In this document: in pieces, positions 1-8,866 of the stretch
How positions within the stretch are numbered: the stretch's first letter is position 1
Layout: every line of letters starts with the position of its first letter
Source: Opitutaceae bacterium
GTDB taxonomy: Bacteria; Verrucomicrobiota; Verrucomicrobiia; Opitutales; Opitutaceae
Length of the DNA stretch: 32,568 nucleotides
Direction of reading: 5' to 3'
Assembly (NCBI GenBank): GCA_023269585.1
Contig: JAHFTC010000017.1
Location: 1-32,568 of the forward strand
Notes under the pieces: generated by a model
Databases searched by the model: none
What the model was told of the DNA's origin: nothing
The model's input: only the letters and a program-made list of their open reading frames with translations
Program-made: the position numbers and the translations under genes

Positions 1-679
1 CGAAGTTGAGGTCGCGTTGCGAAAGCGACTCGTTGCGCATCGCGAGGTGGCGGGCGAGCAGCTCGCGCCAGCGCTCGATCTCCTCGAGGAAGGCGACATC
101 GACGGTAGCGGTGCCGCGTTTGCCCTTCGTGGTGGCGGCGTACTTGTCGAAGGAGCCGCGGAGCACGGAGTCCTTGGCGAAGATGCCGGCGATCTCGTCC
201 CACTTCTCGGGGAGCTGCTCGTAGGTGCAGTAGAAGAGGCGGGCGGTGTGGGCCTTGTCGCCGTAGACGGGGCGGACGCGGGTGTCGTAGATCGCGAACT
301 CCTGGAAGTCGGTGAGGATGCCGAGCGGGAGCTTGGCGGACCAGGAGTAGCGGCGGAGTTGGTAGGCAGGGGCGGGGTCGTCCTTGACGAGGACGGAGGG
401 TTTCTTGGCCTCGACGAAGAATTTGCGGGTGCCGCCGATGCGGAAGGAGTAGTCGGGGGCCTTGGTCTCGGAGCCGATCTTGATGGCGTCCTCGTGGATG
501 ACGTCCTTGTAGGATTCGGCGTGGCCGGCGCGGTTGTCCATGTCCCAGCCGAGGGCGGCGAAGAGCGGATCGAGGAACTCCTGGCGGAGCTGGGCCTCCT
601 TGTAGGAAGGATCGCGGTACTGCTCCTCGTTACGGGCGAAGAGCTCGATCCGGTCGCGGATGGCATCGGGGAGCGGCAT
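1..679 (-). CDS. Type IIG (Eco57I-like) restriction-modification enzyme, N-terminal part, cut by window edge
   Basis: Reads leftward from ATG at 677-679 and is still open at base 1, so only the first 226 residues are visible. The visible part resembles the nuclease end of single-chain type IIG enzymes, which combine a PD-(D/E)XK endonuclease with an adenine methyltransferase that would lie outside the window. A PD-(D/E)XK site can be read: P75-D76, then E90-A-K92 in FFVEAKKP, with a helix carrying E34 upstream. The stretch LRRYSWSAKLPLGILTDFQE and the following residues match the HsdR_N-like fold used by this family. There is no visible frameshift in the visible part. It starts almost back to back with the rightward region holding the glycosyltransferase, so the two are divergent. 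The methyltransferase half cannot be checked here. A lone HsdR-type nuclease is the alternative. Confidence 0.78.
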   Translation of the reverse strand, partial: MPLPDAIRDRIELFARNEEQYRDPSYKEAQLRQEFLDPLFAALGWDMDNRAGHAESYKDVIHEDAIKIGSETKAPDYSFRIGGTRKFFVEAKKPSVLVKDDPAPAYQLRRYSWSAKLPLGILTDFQEFAIYDTRVRPVYGDKAHTARLFYCTYEQLPEKWDEIAGIFAKDSVLRGSFDKYAATTKGKRGTATVDVAFLEEIERWRELLARHLAMRNESLSQRDLNF

Positions 680-858
680 GGGTGTGCGGGCGTCAGCAGA
701 GGCCAAACACCCGGCGGGGGCAAGCGCCGGGCCGCGCCATCTACCACGAGGGGCACGACGACAAGAGTGGGTTCTTCCTCGACTGGAGCAGGCAGCCCCG
801 CGGCGGTGGCGGGCGATTTGTGGCTGGGAACGGGCGGGGTTTCGGTGAAGATCGGGGT

Positions 859-1992
859 GTGTCCACCGACTGGAACCGTCTTCGCCACGGGCTCGAGCGC
901 CGGCTCAATGCGTTGCTGCCGCCGCGCTGGACGACACTCGCGCGGCTGCAGCGCGCCGATCCGGGCTGCTGGCGCGAGATCCGCCCGGCGGTCGATGTCT
1001 CCTGGCCGCGGGCGCTGGGTTCCGGGCCGTTGCCGGAGAACTTCAGGGCGTGCCTGGCGACGCGGTTTCCCGCCTGCGGGGTGCTGACGCTTCCGGACGG
1101 CGAGGTGTTCTCGGAGCACGGCTGGGTGTTCACCCGCAACGGCGAGCGCGTGCCCGACCTTTCGATGCAGGGTGAACGCGTGCAGTATGCGCCCCGCGTC
1201 CACCGACCGCGGCTGACCCGCCGGCCCGAGCGGCTGCGCGGCCGCACCGTGTCGCTGGTCGGGTTGCACACGACGTGCAGCTATTTCCATCTGGCGTGCG
1301 ATGCGTTGCCGCGGATCGAGCTGCTGCGGCAGGCCGGGCACAACTGGGGTGATTTCGACCACATCCTGTTTCCGCGCTACCTGACACCGTCGACCGAACG
1401 CCTGATCACGGCCGCCGGCGTGCCGCGCGACCGGGTGCGTTGGGTGGGGTGGGGCGAGCCGCTCTACGTGCGGTGCGAGGAGTTGGTCTGCCCGAGCTTC
1501 CCGAGTGCGTGGCGGACGGTGGCGCCATGGGTCGCGGAGTATGTCGCGGGGCTACGCGACTTCGGGCCGGTGGCGCGACCGCGGCGGTTGTTCGTCACCC
1601 GGCGGGCGGGGCGCCGGCTCCTCCGCAACGAGGCGGAGCTCTGGTCGGAGCTCGCGGCCCGCGGTTTCGAAGCCGTCGACCCGGGCGCGATGGCGGACGC
1701 CGAGGCGGCGTTTCACGAGGCGGACTTCGTGGTGGGCGCGCATGGGGCGGCGCTCACGAATCTGGCGTTCTGCCGGCCCGGAACGAAAGTCGTCGAATTG
1801 GTGCCGAGCGACCAGCCGTTTCCCTACTACTACACCTTGGCTTTGGCCCGGAAACTCGACTACGGCTGCGTGATTTGTCCCAGCGACTTCGAGCAGCCGC
1901 GGGATCCGTTGGTCTCGTGGCACAGTCCCAGCGATTTCACCGCGGATCGCAGCGCGGTGATCGCCTTGGTTGATCGAATGCTGGCGGGTTAG
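859..1992 (+). CDS. Glycosyltransferase family 61 (DUF563) protein
   Basis: About 377 residues when read from GTG 859. Family 61 enzymes transfer sugars to glycans in capsule or exopolysaccharide synthesis. Diagnostic pieces are YFHLACDALPRIELL in the first half, RRLFVTRRAGRRLLRNEAEL in the middle, and the hallmark VVGAHGAALTNLAFCRPG with H at about residue 295, followed by a VVELVPSD strand. The frame is open back to ATG 682, but codons between 682 and 858 do not show the G/C third-position bias seen afterwards and the residues are low-complexity R/G-rich. I therefore prefer GTG 859; GTG 820 is a second option. No transmembrane segment is obvious. No other polysaccharide genes are nearby, so acceptor and pathway are unknown. 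Confidence 0.8.
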   Translation: MSTDWNRLRHGLERRLNALLPPRWTTLARLQRADPGCWREIRPAVDVSWPRALGSGPLPENFRACLATRFPACGVLTLPDGEVFSEHGWVFTRNGERVPDLSMQGERVQYAPRVHRPRLTRRPERLRGRTVSLVGLHTTCSYFHLACDALPRIELLRQAGHNWGDFDHILFPRYLTPSTERLITAAGVPRDRVRWVGWGEPLYVRCEELVCPSFPSAWRTVAPWVAEYVAGLRDFGPVARPRRLFVTRRAGRRLLRNEAELWSELAARGFEAVDPGAMADAEAAFHEADFVVGAHGAALTNLAFCRPGTKVVELVPSDQPFPYYYTLALARKLDYGCVICPSDFEQPRDPLVSWHSPSDFTADRSAVIALVDRMLAG

Positions 1993-2128
1993 GGGGCTTG
2001 GAAAGCCGTCGGGCGGCCGCGCGGCGACGCGATCTCGGGGAGCGTCGAAAAGGGGGATTGACCGAGAAAACGGGCGGCGCGTAGCGTCCCCAATTCCACA
2101 TCTAGAACCAACACGCCCGATTTCCGCC

Positions 2129-3445
2129 GTGAACATCGAAATTCAAGACGTCTCCGTTTCCCGCAAAACCCTCGTCATCACGCTCGACAAGAGCGAAGTC
2201 GAGGCCGTCCACCAGTCCGTGGTGGCTGAAATCGCGAAGGCCGCCAGCCTGCCGGGCTTCCGTCCGGGCAAGGCGCCCGCGGCTGTCGTGGCCAAACGGT
2301 ACGCGAAGGAGATCGAGGGCGAGTTCAAGTCGAAGGTCGTCAACAAGGCCTACAGCGACGGTCTGGAGCAGTCGAAGCTCGAGGTGTTCAGCGTGGTCGA
2401 CGTGAAGGAAGGGGTCATCGAGGCCGGGATCTCGGCCGCCGTCACCTTCACCGTGGACATCCGCCCCGAGTTCAAGTCGCCCGAGTTCAAGGGCCTCGAG
2501 ACCGAGGTGAAGCCGGTCGACGTGACCGACGCCGAGGTCGACGCCGCCATCGAGGCCATGCGCGCCGAGCGCGCCGATTTCAAGGTTGTGGAACGTGCGT
2601 CCGCGAAGGGCGACTACGTGAAGCTTTCCTACGAGGGCAAGATCGGCGAGCAGGCCGTGGCCGAGCTCGTGCCGGACCGCGCCATCTTCGGCAAGGCGCC
2701 GCAGACCTGGGAGGAAGTTGAGGGCAACGAAGGCCTGCTTCCCGGCCTCGGCCAGCAGATCGGCGGCCTCTCCACGGGTGCCAAGAAGGACGTCACGATC
2801 GCCTTCCCGGCGGAGTTTCACGTCACCGAGCTCGCCGGCAAAGAAGCCGTCTACGCGATCGAGGTGCTCGAGGTGCGCGAGAAGGTGCTGCCGGCGCTCG
2901 ACGAGGCGTTCCTCAAGGGCGCGCAGGTCGAGTCGGTCGACGCGCTCAAGACCCGCACCCGCGAACACCTCAAGTACCGCAAGGAGATGGACAACCGCGC
3001 CGCTCAGCGCCAGCAGGTCACCGAGAAGCTCGCCGCGGCGGTCAATTTCGAGCTCCCGCAGAGCCTGATCGAGTCCGAGACGCAGAGCATCCTCCGCCGT
3101 TTCATGGAGGAGAACATGCGCCGTGGTGTGCCGGCGGAGACGTTCGAGCAGAACAAGGAAGCCCTCGTCGCCGACGCCCAGAAGGCCGCCGCCCGCAACG
3201 CCAAGGTCCAGCTCATCCTCGCGCGCATCGCCGCCGAGGAGAAGATCGAGCTCAAGGACGCCGACTACGACCGCTTCATCCGCATGGAGGCGATGCGTTC
3301 CGGCCAGGCCCCCGAGAAGCTCGTGAAGGAGCTCGGCAAGGACCGCGAGCGCGTGCGCTCCATGCAGCAGCAGCTGCTTCTGGACAAGGCCCTTGATTTC
3401 GTGGTCTCGCAGGCTACGGTCGTGACCGCGCCCGCGCAGGCCTGA
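2129..3445 (+). CDS. tig: Trigger factor, ribosome-associated chaperone and prolyl isomerase
   Basis: 438 residues from GTG 2129. Trigger factor binds ribosomal protein L23 at the exit tunnel and shields nascent chains. The N-terminal ribosome-binding domain carries GFRPGKAP at residues 43-50, matching the family's FRK loop with P in place of the first K. An FKBP-type PPIase domain begins near [10 protein letters not shown] (about residues 160-250), and a long helical C-terminal domain follows. The frame stays open upstream to 1970, but homology begins at the GTG ([14 protein letters not shown]), so that start is chosen. No clear Shine-Dalgarno precedes it. clpP begins 38 bases downstream on the same strand, the classic tig-clpP-clpX order, so co-transcription is likely. 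Confidence 0.96.
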   Translation: MNIEIQDVSVSRKTLVITLDKSEVEAVHQSVVAEIAKAASLPGFRPGKAPAAVVAKRYAKEIEGEFKSKVVNKAYSDGLEQSKLEVFSVVDVKEGVIEAGISAAVTFTVDIRPEFKSPEFKGLETEVKPVDVTDAEVDAAIEAMRAERADFKVVERASAKGDYVKLSYEGKIGEQAVAELVPDRAIFGKAPQTWEEVEGNEGLLPGLGQQIGGLSTGAKKDVTIAFPAEFHVTELAGKEAVYAIEVLEVREKVLPALDEAFLKGAQVESVDALKTRTREHLKYRKEMDNRAAQRQQVTEKLAAAVNFELPQSLIESETQSILRRFMEENMRRGVPAETFEQNKEALVADAQKAAARNAKVQLILARIAAEEKIELKDADYDRFIRMEAMRSGQAPEKLVKELGKDRERVRSMQQQLLLDKALDFVVSQATVVTAPAQA

Positions 3446-3483
3446 GCCCGCGCTGCATCGCGCACCAGCCACCACCACCACAC

Positions 3484-4101
3484 GTGAGCTACTACGTCCC
3501 GATCGTTCTGGAAAATACCGGCCGCGGCGAGCGGAGCATGGACATCTACTCGCGCCTGTTGAAGGACCGGATCATCTTCATCGGCACGCCGATCGACGAC
3601 GCGGTCGCCAACCTGGTGATCGCCCAGCTGTTGTTCCTGCAGATGGAGGATCCCAAGAAGGACATCCATCTGTACATCAACTCGCCGGGCGGTGTCGTCA
3701 CCGGCGGCATGGCGATCTACGACACGATCAACTTCCTGCAGTGTGATGTGGTGACCTACTGCATCGGCATGGCCGCCTCGATGGCGACCGTGCTGCTCGC
3801 CGCCGGCACGAAGGGCAAGCGTTTCGCTTTGCCCAACAGCCGCGTGATGATCCACCAGCCCACGGGCGGCGCCTCCGGCCAGACGGCCGACATCGCCATC
3901 CAGGCCAAGGAGATCATCCGTTGGCGCCGTACGCTCAACGAGATCATCGCCAAGCACTCCGGCAAGACGCCCGACCAGGTCGAGAAGGACTCCGATCGCG
4001 ACTACTACATGAGCGCGCAGGAAGCCCTCGCCTACGGCATCGTCGACAAGGTTTTCGAATCGAAGAACGACGTCGCCACCACGCTCAAGGCCGTCGCCTG
4101 A
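3484..4101 (+). CDS. clpP: ATP-dependent Clp protease proteolytic subunit
   Basis: 205 residues, GTG start at 3484. ClpP forms the double-heptameric serine protease chamber that degrades substrates unfolded by ClpX or ClpA-type ATPases. The catalytic triad is visible: S99 in GMAASM, H124 in MIHQP and D173 in [11 protein letters not shown]. The oxyanion-loop glycines INSPGG (65-70) and the handle helix [20 protein letters not shown] are intact. Length is normal and the N-terminus is short with no long propeptide. It sits between tig and clpX with gaps of 38 and 49 bases, and probably shares a promoter upstream of tig. Only one clpP copy is present in this window. Confidence 0.97.
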   Translation: MSYYVPIVLENTGRGERSMDIYSRLLKDRIIFIGTPIDDAVANLVIAQLLFLQMEDPKKDIHLYINSPGGVVTGGMAIYDTINFLQCDVVTYCIGMAASMATVLLAAGTKGKRFALPNSRVMIHQPTGGASGQTADIAIQAKEIIRWRRTLNEIIAKHSGKTPDQVEKDSDRDYYMSAQEALAYGIVDKVFESKNDVATTLKAVA

Positions 4102-4150
4102 GCCCCCCGTCTCCCGTCCCACCTCCGCGCTGCGGTCGCGCCTCTTCCCG

Positions 4151-5476
4151 ATGGCCAAATCCTCGCGCATGACGCTCTGCTCCTTCTGCGGGAAATCGCA
4201 GTCGGAGGTCCGCAAGATCATCGCCGGCCCCGGAGTCTACATCTGCGACTCCTGCGTGACCGTCTGCAAGACGATCATCGACCGTGAGCTCAAGACCGCC
4301 GCACCCGAGGCGGCGGGCCGACCCACCTTCCGCCTCGTCAAGCCCGCCGAGATCAAGAAGGTCCTCGACGATTTCGTGATCGGCCAGGACCACGCCAAGA
4401 AGGTCCTCTCGGTGGCGGTGTACAATCACTACAAACGCCTCTCGTTCGACGCCAATCGCAACTCCCCCGCGCCGCAGATCCAGGGCGACCTCACGGCCGA
4501 GTTCCACGATGTCGAGGTCGAGAAGAGCAACATCCTGCTCGTCGGCCCGACCGGTTCCGGCAAGACGCTCCTCGCCCGCACCCTGGCCAAGATCCTCGAC
4601 GTCCCGTTCGCCATCTCCGATGCCACCACGCTCACCGAAGCGGGCTACGTGGGCGAGGACGTGGAGAACGTCGTCCTGCGTCTCCTCCAGGCGTCGAACT
4701 ACGATGTGAAGCGCGCCGAGTGCGGCATCGTCTACATCGACGAGATCGACAAGATCGCCCGCAAATCGGAGAACCCCTCGATCACCCGCGACGTGTCCGG
4801 CGAGGGCGTGCAGCAGGCGTTGCTCAAGATTCTCGAAGGCACGACCTGCAGCGTCCCGCCCCAGGGCGGCCGCAAGCACCCGAATCAGGAATACATCCAG
4901 GTCAACACCTCGAACATCCTGTTCATCTGTGGCGGCGCCTTCGTCACCCTTGAGCAGATTGTGCAGCGCCGCGCCGGCAAACGCGTGCTCGGCTATGGCC
5001 TCGCGCAGGATGCGACCAAGCAGCTCACGCCCGAGGAGATGATGCGCACCATCGCGCCCGAGGATCTTTTCCAGTTCGGCATGATCCCGGAGTTCGTCGG
5101 CCGCCTGCCGGTCGTCTCCGTGCTCGACGCGCTCACCGTGCCGGATCTCGAGAAGATCCTGCTCCGTACGAAGAACGCGATGATCAAGCAGTACTCGAAG
5201 CTCTTCGCGATGGACGGGGTGAAACTGCGCTTCAGCCGCGACGCCATCCACGAGATCGCGCTCAAGGCGATGGAGCTCAAGACCGGCGCCCGCGCGCTGC
5301 GCTCGATTCTCGAAAAGCTGATGCTCGACGTGATGTACGAGGTGCCGCACCGCCAGGGTGTCGCCGAGGTGGTCGTCGATCGCGCGGTCGTGCTCGGCAA
5401 GAAGAAGCCGATGGTGCGCCTCGCCTCCGCGACGTCCGCGGAGCCCAAGGAAGCGGACGCCGCCGACGCTGCCTGA
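4151..5476 (+). CDS. clpX: ATP-dependent Clp protease ATP-binding subunit ClpX
   Basis: 441 residues from ATG 4151. ClpX is the hexameric AAA+ unfoldase that feeds ClpP. The N-terminal C4 zinc finger uses C10, C13, C32 and C35. Walker A is GPTGSGKT at 132-139, and Walker B is VYIDEID with D197-E198. Pore loop GYVG and sensor region [10 protein letters not shown] are present, as is the C-terminal small domain with [10 protein letters not shown]. The loop that docks into ClpP normally reads [LIV]-G-[FL]; here the equivalent residues are L280-G281-Y282 (VLGYGLAQ), a mild departure. It is third in the tig-clpP-clpX cluster. The convergent acetyltransferase ends 43 bases downstream. Confidence 0.97.
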   Translation: MAKSSRMTLCSFCGKSQSEVRKIIAGPGVYICDSCVTVCKTIIDRELKTAAPEAAGRPTFRLVKPAEIKKVLDDFVIGQDHAKKVLSVAVYNHYKRLSFDANRNSPAPQIQGDLTAEFHDVEVEKSNILLVGPTGSGKTLLARTLAKILDVPFAISDATTLTEAGYVGEDVENVVLRLLQASNYDVKRAECGIVYIDEIDKIARKSENPSITRDVSGEGVQQALLKILEGTTCSVPPQGGRKHPNQEYIQVNTSNILFICGGAFVTLEQIVQRRAGKRVLGYGLAQDATKQLTPEEMMRTIAPEDLFQFGMIPEFVGRLPVVSVLDALTVPDLEKILLRTKNAMIKQYSKLFAMDGVKLRFSRDAIHEIALKAMELKTGARALRSILEKLMLDVMYEVPHRQGVAEVVVDRAVVLGKKKPMVRLASATSAEPKEADAADAA

Positions 5477-5519
5477 GTGGTGTTGAAGGCAGACGAGAGA
5501 CCAGCGCCAGCGGGCTCCG

Positions 5520-6032
5520 TCAGGGCGCACCTGGCAAATCCCGCGGCTCGGCGTGCCCCCAAAGCGGGAGCGCCGGCAATCGCATGGGCTGGTGACGCAC
5601 GCCGTTCTTGAGGAGCTCCGGGCCGTCGGGCGCGAAACCGAGCCGGGCGTAGAAACCGACGGCGTTGGGGCTGGAGTTCACCGTGGCGGGAGCGACGAAG
5701 CCGCCGGCTTCGGCGGCGGTGCGCAGCAAGCGCGTGGCGATGCCGCGGCCCTGGCAGTCCGGTGCGGTGAAAAGCAGCGAAATGTGGTTACGGGCGTGGA
5801 GGTGCAGCACGCCCACCACGCGCGGCCCCTCGACGGCGACCCAGGTCGTGTAGCGCGTCCGGTGGCGGCGCAGCAGCGCGGCCGGTTGCGCGAAGGCGTG
5901 GAACATCCGGCGGCCCTTATCGTGCTGCTCGGGGGCGACGAATTGGTCGAACACCGCACGGGCCAGCGCGCACGCCTCGTCGGCCTCGTCGGGGCGGAGT
6001 GGGCGGCAGAGGATGGAGGGTGACGGAATCAC
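5520..6032 (-). CDS. GNAT family N-acetyltransferase
   Basis: 170 residues if started at GTG 6030-6032. GNAT enzymes move an acetyl group from acetyl-CoA to an amine; the substrate cannot be told from sequence. The acetyl-CoA binding signature is clear as DCQGRGIATRLL (motif A, Q/R-x-x-G-x-G/A), preceded by the beta strand WVAVEGPRVVGVLHLH and followed by the family's NAVGFYARLGFAP motif. The body is a single GNAT domain of standard length with a short proline-rich C-terminal tail. It converges with clpX (43-base gap) and lies downstream of the repeat-filled region 6033-6228. No better ATG is available upstream of the first conserved strand, so the GTG is provisional. Confidence 0.85.
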   Translation of the reverse strand: MIPSPSILCRPLRPDEADEACALARAVFDQFVAPEQHDKGRRMFHAFAQPAALLRRHRTRYTTWVAVEGPRVVGVLHLHARNHISLLFTAPDCQGRGIATRLLRTAAEAGGFVAPATVNSSPNAVGFYARLGFAPDGPELLKNGVRHQPMRLPALPLWGHAEPRDLPGAP

Positions 6033-6071
6033 AGAGACGCGGCGAAGCGGATGAAATGAGGTGAAGAGTAA

Positions 6072-6245
6072 CCGCTAATGGACGCTGATTTTCGCTAATT
6101 CGGAGCGATCGATTCGGAGATTGCCGAGTTAGGTGGAGGTCTGGCTCCAGACCGTGTTCCGGAATACGGAACGCGGTGCTCGGTCGGAGATGGCGGGTCG
6201 CAGTATCCGTCTCTGGAGTTAGCGGCAATCAGCGCGAATTAGCGG
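6072..6245. repeat. Inverted pair of 10-base-period CGCTAAT repeats with two small hairpins between
   Basis: Arms at 6072-6098 and 6219-6245 match as inverted repeats at 22 of 27 positions. Each arm iterates CGCTAAT or CGCTGAT with three variable bases between copies, giving a 10-base period. Between them are two perfect hairpins: GGTCTGG/CCAGACC at 6138-6153 with a 2-base loop, and GTTCCG/CGGAAC at 6156-6172 with a 5-base loop. The right arm overlaps the last codons and TGA stop (6229-6231) of the leftward batD-batE gene. The element could act in transcription ending or be a dispersed repeat; sequence alone cannot decide. Confidence 0.75.
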
Positions 6246-8856
6246 TTTCAAATTTCTTCGGATACAGCGGCTGGAGGTTTTCGCGGCGGGTCCAGCCGGT
6301 CTGGCCGTTGGGGAAAAGAAGCTGGTCCCACCCGAAGAACGATTTCTGCCAGAGCGCGATCGTGCCCGCGGCGAGGGGCTCGGTCTTCTGCTCGCCGGCT
6401 TCGGTCGGCACGCTGCGCAGTTCGGCGGCCTTCCAGACGAGCACGGCGTCGGGATGGGCCAGCGGTCCGTATTCACGCAGCGCGGTGAACCCGCCGGCGA
6501 CGGCGAGAAGGCCCACGAGCGCGCTCAGCGCGGCAGCCCAGCCCAGCCACCGGCGGCGCGGGAAATGGCGGGTCAGCAGGCCGGCGGCCAGCGCGAGTGA
6601 GAGGAGAAGAGACCCGGCGACCACCGCCTGCTGCCACTCGGTGGGCGACGCAAGACGGGCGAGCCCGGCGAGGCCGGTACCGGCGGAGAGGGCGGCGAAC
6701 TCGGGCTGGGTGAACTCGGCGCGTTCGAGACCGAGCGCAAGATGCCAGCGCACGGAGGGATCCCGGGGGGCGGCGAGGAAGGCGGTGCTCCACTGTGCGG
6801 CGGCCTCGGACCAGCGGTTCTGCTGGGCGACGGCGAGGCCGAGATTGTGCCGCAGTATCCAATCGGCGGGGGTGACGGCGAGACCGGCGCGCCAGGTCTG
6901 CTCGGCGTTGGCGAACTCGGCGCGGTTGTAGGATTCCTCGGCGGCTCCGACGGCCTCGGCGCGCGGGGCACCGGCGAAGACCAGCGCGAGCAGCGCGAGC
7001 GGCCAGAGGCTCGACGGGCGCAGCGCGGCGAACGGGGAAAGGCGTCGCAGCCGCGCGGTGCGGCACGCCGCCGTCGCGCGGGCGATCCAATCCCCGGGGA
7101 GCGACGCGGAGCGACCGTAGAGGTGCGCATCGGCTTCCTGCCAGAGGCGGGCCCAGGTGGCGGCGGTGTCGGCGTTGGCGCGGACGAACTCGCGGCCCGC
7201 GGCGGCCGCGAAGACCTCGGCCGATGGGGCGGCGTGGTCGGTGCCGCAGGCGAGGGAGGCGAGCTGTTGCCAGTTGCGCAGCGCCACGGCGCGCGCAGAT
7301 GAGTCCGGGGCTTCCGCGATGGCGGCGACGGCGGCGGGCAACTCCGCGAGCGCGAAGCGTTGGCCGCGGCGCGGATCGTCGAGGCGCGCGCGGCGCCAGC
7401 CCAGCCCGAGCCAGAGCAGCGCCAGCGGGACCAGCGGCGAGAGCAGGAGCGCCAGCGGGATGGTGGGCCACGGGGCTGCTGCGGCGGCGTGGCCGGCGAG
7501 CGGTTCCATCGGCAGGTGGCCCGGCAGCTCCGGGGCCGGGGACTTCACCACCGGCGCGGCGGCGTCCGGCGAAGAGGAGTCAGGGGTGAATTGGATCACG
7601 GGCGCACCGGAGGAGGGTGCGGTGGCCAACGGATTGGCCGGGGCCGCGGGGGTGATGGTGACCTTAACCGGCGGGGTGCGCACGGTCTTGTAGGTGCCCG
7701 CGGCCGGATCGAAGTAGGAGTAGCTCACCGGACCGAGGGTGTAGGTGCCGGGCTTGGTGGGCATGAGCACGATGTCCTCCGTGAGCGTGCCCTCGAAGAG
7801 CGTGCCGTCCTTGAGTTTCCGTTGCACGTTGGGCTGGAAGGCGCGGAAGTCGCGCGACACCTCGCGGGCGGGAAGGCCGAGGCCTTCGGGCCAGTTGCCC
7901 GTGCCCTCAAGCGTGAGTGTCCACGTGACGGGCTCGCCGACGGCGGCGGTGGTGGGGACGACCTTGGCGGTGAAGGTGAACTGGCCGACCGCCTGCTGGA
8001 AGTCGGCGGGCGCGGGGGCGGGGAGCGGGCGGGCGACGATCGTCGGGGCGGTGCTGGTGATGAGGTATTGTTCGCTGCTCTGGCGGCCGAAGAAATCGAA
8101 CCCGCCGCCACCGGTCGCGAGGGTGACGGGCTGGCGGGCGACGGGCAGCACGTGTGTGCCCGGCTCGCGGAGACACGCGCGCGTCTGGCTGGCGAGCCCC
8201 ACGCGGGCGTCGCCGCCGACGGTGGCCTCGATGTTCTCGAACCGGCCGAGCGGGGAGGGCCCGAGCTGGGGATTGCCGGCCGGAGTGGTATCGACGATGA
8301 CGGCGGGCGGGGCGGTCCAGTCGAGCGGACCGACCCCGGTGGGGTTGAAACGCCGCGAGACGAGGAGTCGGTACTTGAGATCGAAGACCTGGCCGACCCA
8401 GACGGTGGCCGGTTCCGCGACGATCGTGGCGCTCGCGACGCGCTCGATCGGCACGTTGCTGCGGCCGACGGTGGCCTCGCCCACGTCGTAGGCGGCAGCG
8501 GGCACCCGCAACTTGCCCTTGTCGGTCTCCACCTCGAACTCCGGGATGACGATACGGCCGGAGGAGCTGGTCGGGGCGACCGGGTAGGTCAGCACGACGC
8601 GGCTCGAGATCTTGAAGTTGATCATCGAGGTCTGCCGGGCCGCCGACGGCCGGCCGAGGCGGAGTCCGTCGATCGCGGGAAGAGCGGGAGTGTCGGTGAC
8701 CGGGGCGCAGTCCTCGAAAATGAGGCTGAGTTCGGAGGTCTGCCCATGGGCGAGCGAGCCGGCGGGCGGATCCCAGGTGATGCTCTGGGCGAGCGCGGCG
8801 ACGGTCGCGGCGAGCGTGACGCAGAGGGAGAGGAGGAGTCGCGGGAGGCGAGTCAT
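6229..8856 (-). CDS. batD: BatD-BatE fusion: membrane-anchored aerotolerance protein with TPR and SH3-like tail
   Basis: 875 residues from ATG 8854-8856. Residues 1-23 form a signal peptide (LLLSLCVTLAATVAALAQS). The large extracytoplasmic part is BatD-like (repeated beta-sandwich domains, e.g. ITWDPPAGSLAHGQTSELSL). A membrane segment lies near 459-482 (PLALLLSPLVPLALLWLGL). The second half looks like BatE: a hydrophobic segment, TPR-like helices about 639-700 (SYNRAEFANAEQTWRAGL), two membrane segments about 739-792, then an SH3-like domain ending WDQLLFPNGQTGWTRRENLQ. BatD and BatE are separate proteins in Bacteroides-type operons, so this is a fusion. Start lies about 10 bases after the batC-like stop, implying coupled translation. 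The last residues, ETANSR, and the stop are written in a dispersed repeat. Role in an envelope Bat complex is from family knowledge. Confidence 0.85.
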   Translation of the reverse strand: MTRLPRLLLSLCVTLAATVAALAQSITWDPPAGSLAHGQTSELSLIFEDCAPVTDTPALPAIDGLRLGRPSAARQTSMINFKISSRVVLTYPVAPTSSSGRIVIPEFEVETDKGKLRVPAAAYDVGEATVGRSNVPIERVASATIVAEPATVWVGQVFDLKYRLLVSRRFNPTGVGPLDWTAPPAVIVDTTPAGNPQLGPSPLGRFENIEATVGGDARVGLASQTRACLREPGTHVLPVARQPVTLATGGGGFDFFGRQSSEQYLITSTAPTIVARPLPAPAPADFQQAVGQFTFTAKVVPTTAAVGEPVTWTLTLEGTGNWPEGLGLPAREVSRDFRAFQPNVQRKLKDGTLFEGTLTEDIVLMPTKPGTYTLGPVSYSYFDPAAGTYKTVRTPPVKVTITPAAPANPLATAPSSGAPVIQFTPDSSSPDAAAPVVKSPAPELPGHLPMEPLAGHAAAAAPWPTIPLALLLSPLVPLALLWLGLGWRRARLDDPRRGQRFALAELPAAVAAIAEAPDSSARAVALRNWQQLASLACGTDHAAPSAEVFAAAAGREFVRANADTAATWARLWQEADAHLYGRSASLPGDWIARATAACRTARLRRLSPFAALRPSSLWPLALLALVFAGAPRAEAVGAAEESYNRAEFANAEQTWRAGLAVTPADWILRHNLGLAVAQQNRWSEAAAQWSTAFLAAPRDPSVRWHLALGLERAEFTQPEFAALSAGTGLAGLARLASPTEWQQAVVAGSLLLSLALAAGLLTRHFPRRRWLGWAAALSALVGLLAVAGGFTALREYGPLAHPDAVLVWKAAELRSVPTEAGEQKTEPLAAGTIALWQKSFFGWDQLLFPNGQTGWTRRENLQPLYPKKFETANSR

Positions 8857-8866
8857 CGGGAAATGG

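Noticed and set aside
17..1087. Open frame on the + strand over the restriction gene
   Set aside because: Antisense to the clearly recognisable nuclease domain; low-complexity G/A/V/E content.
2102..3481. Long open frame antisense to tig
   Set aside because: Mirror of tig codon bias, with no start signal or recognisable domain.
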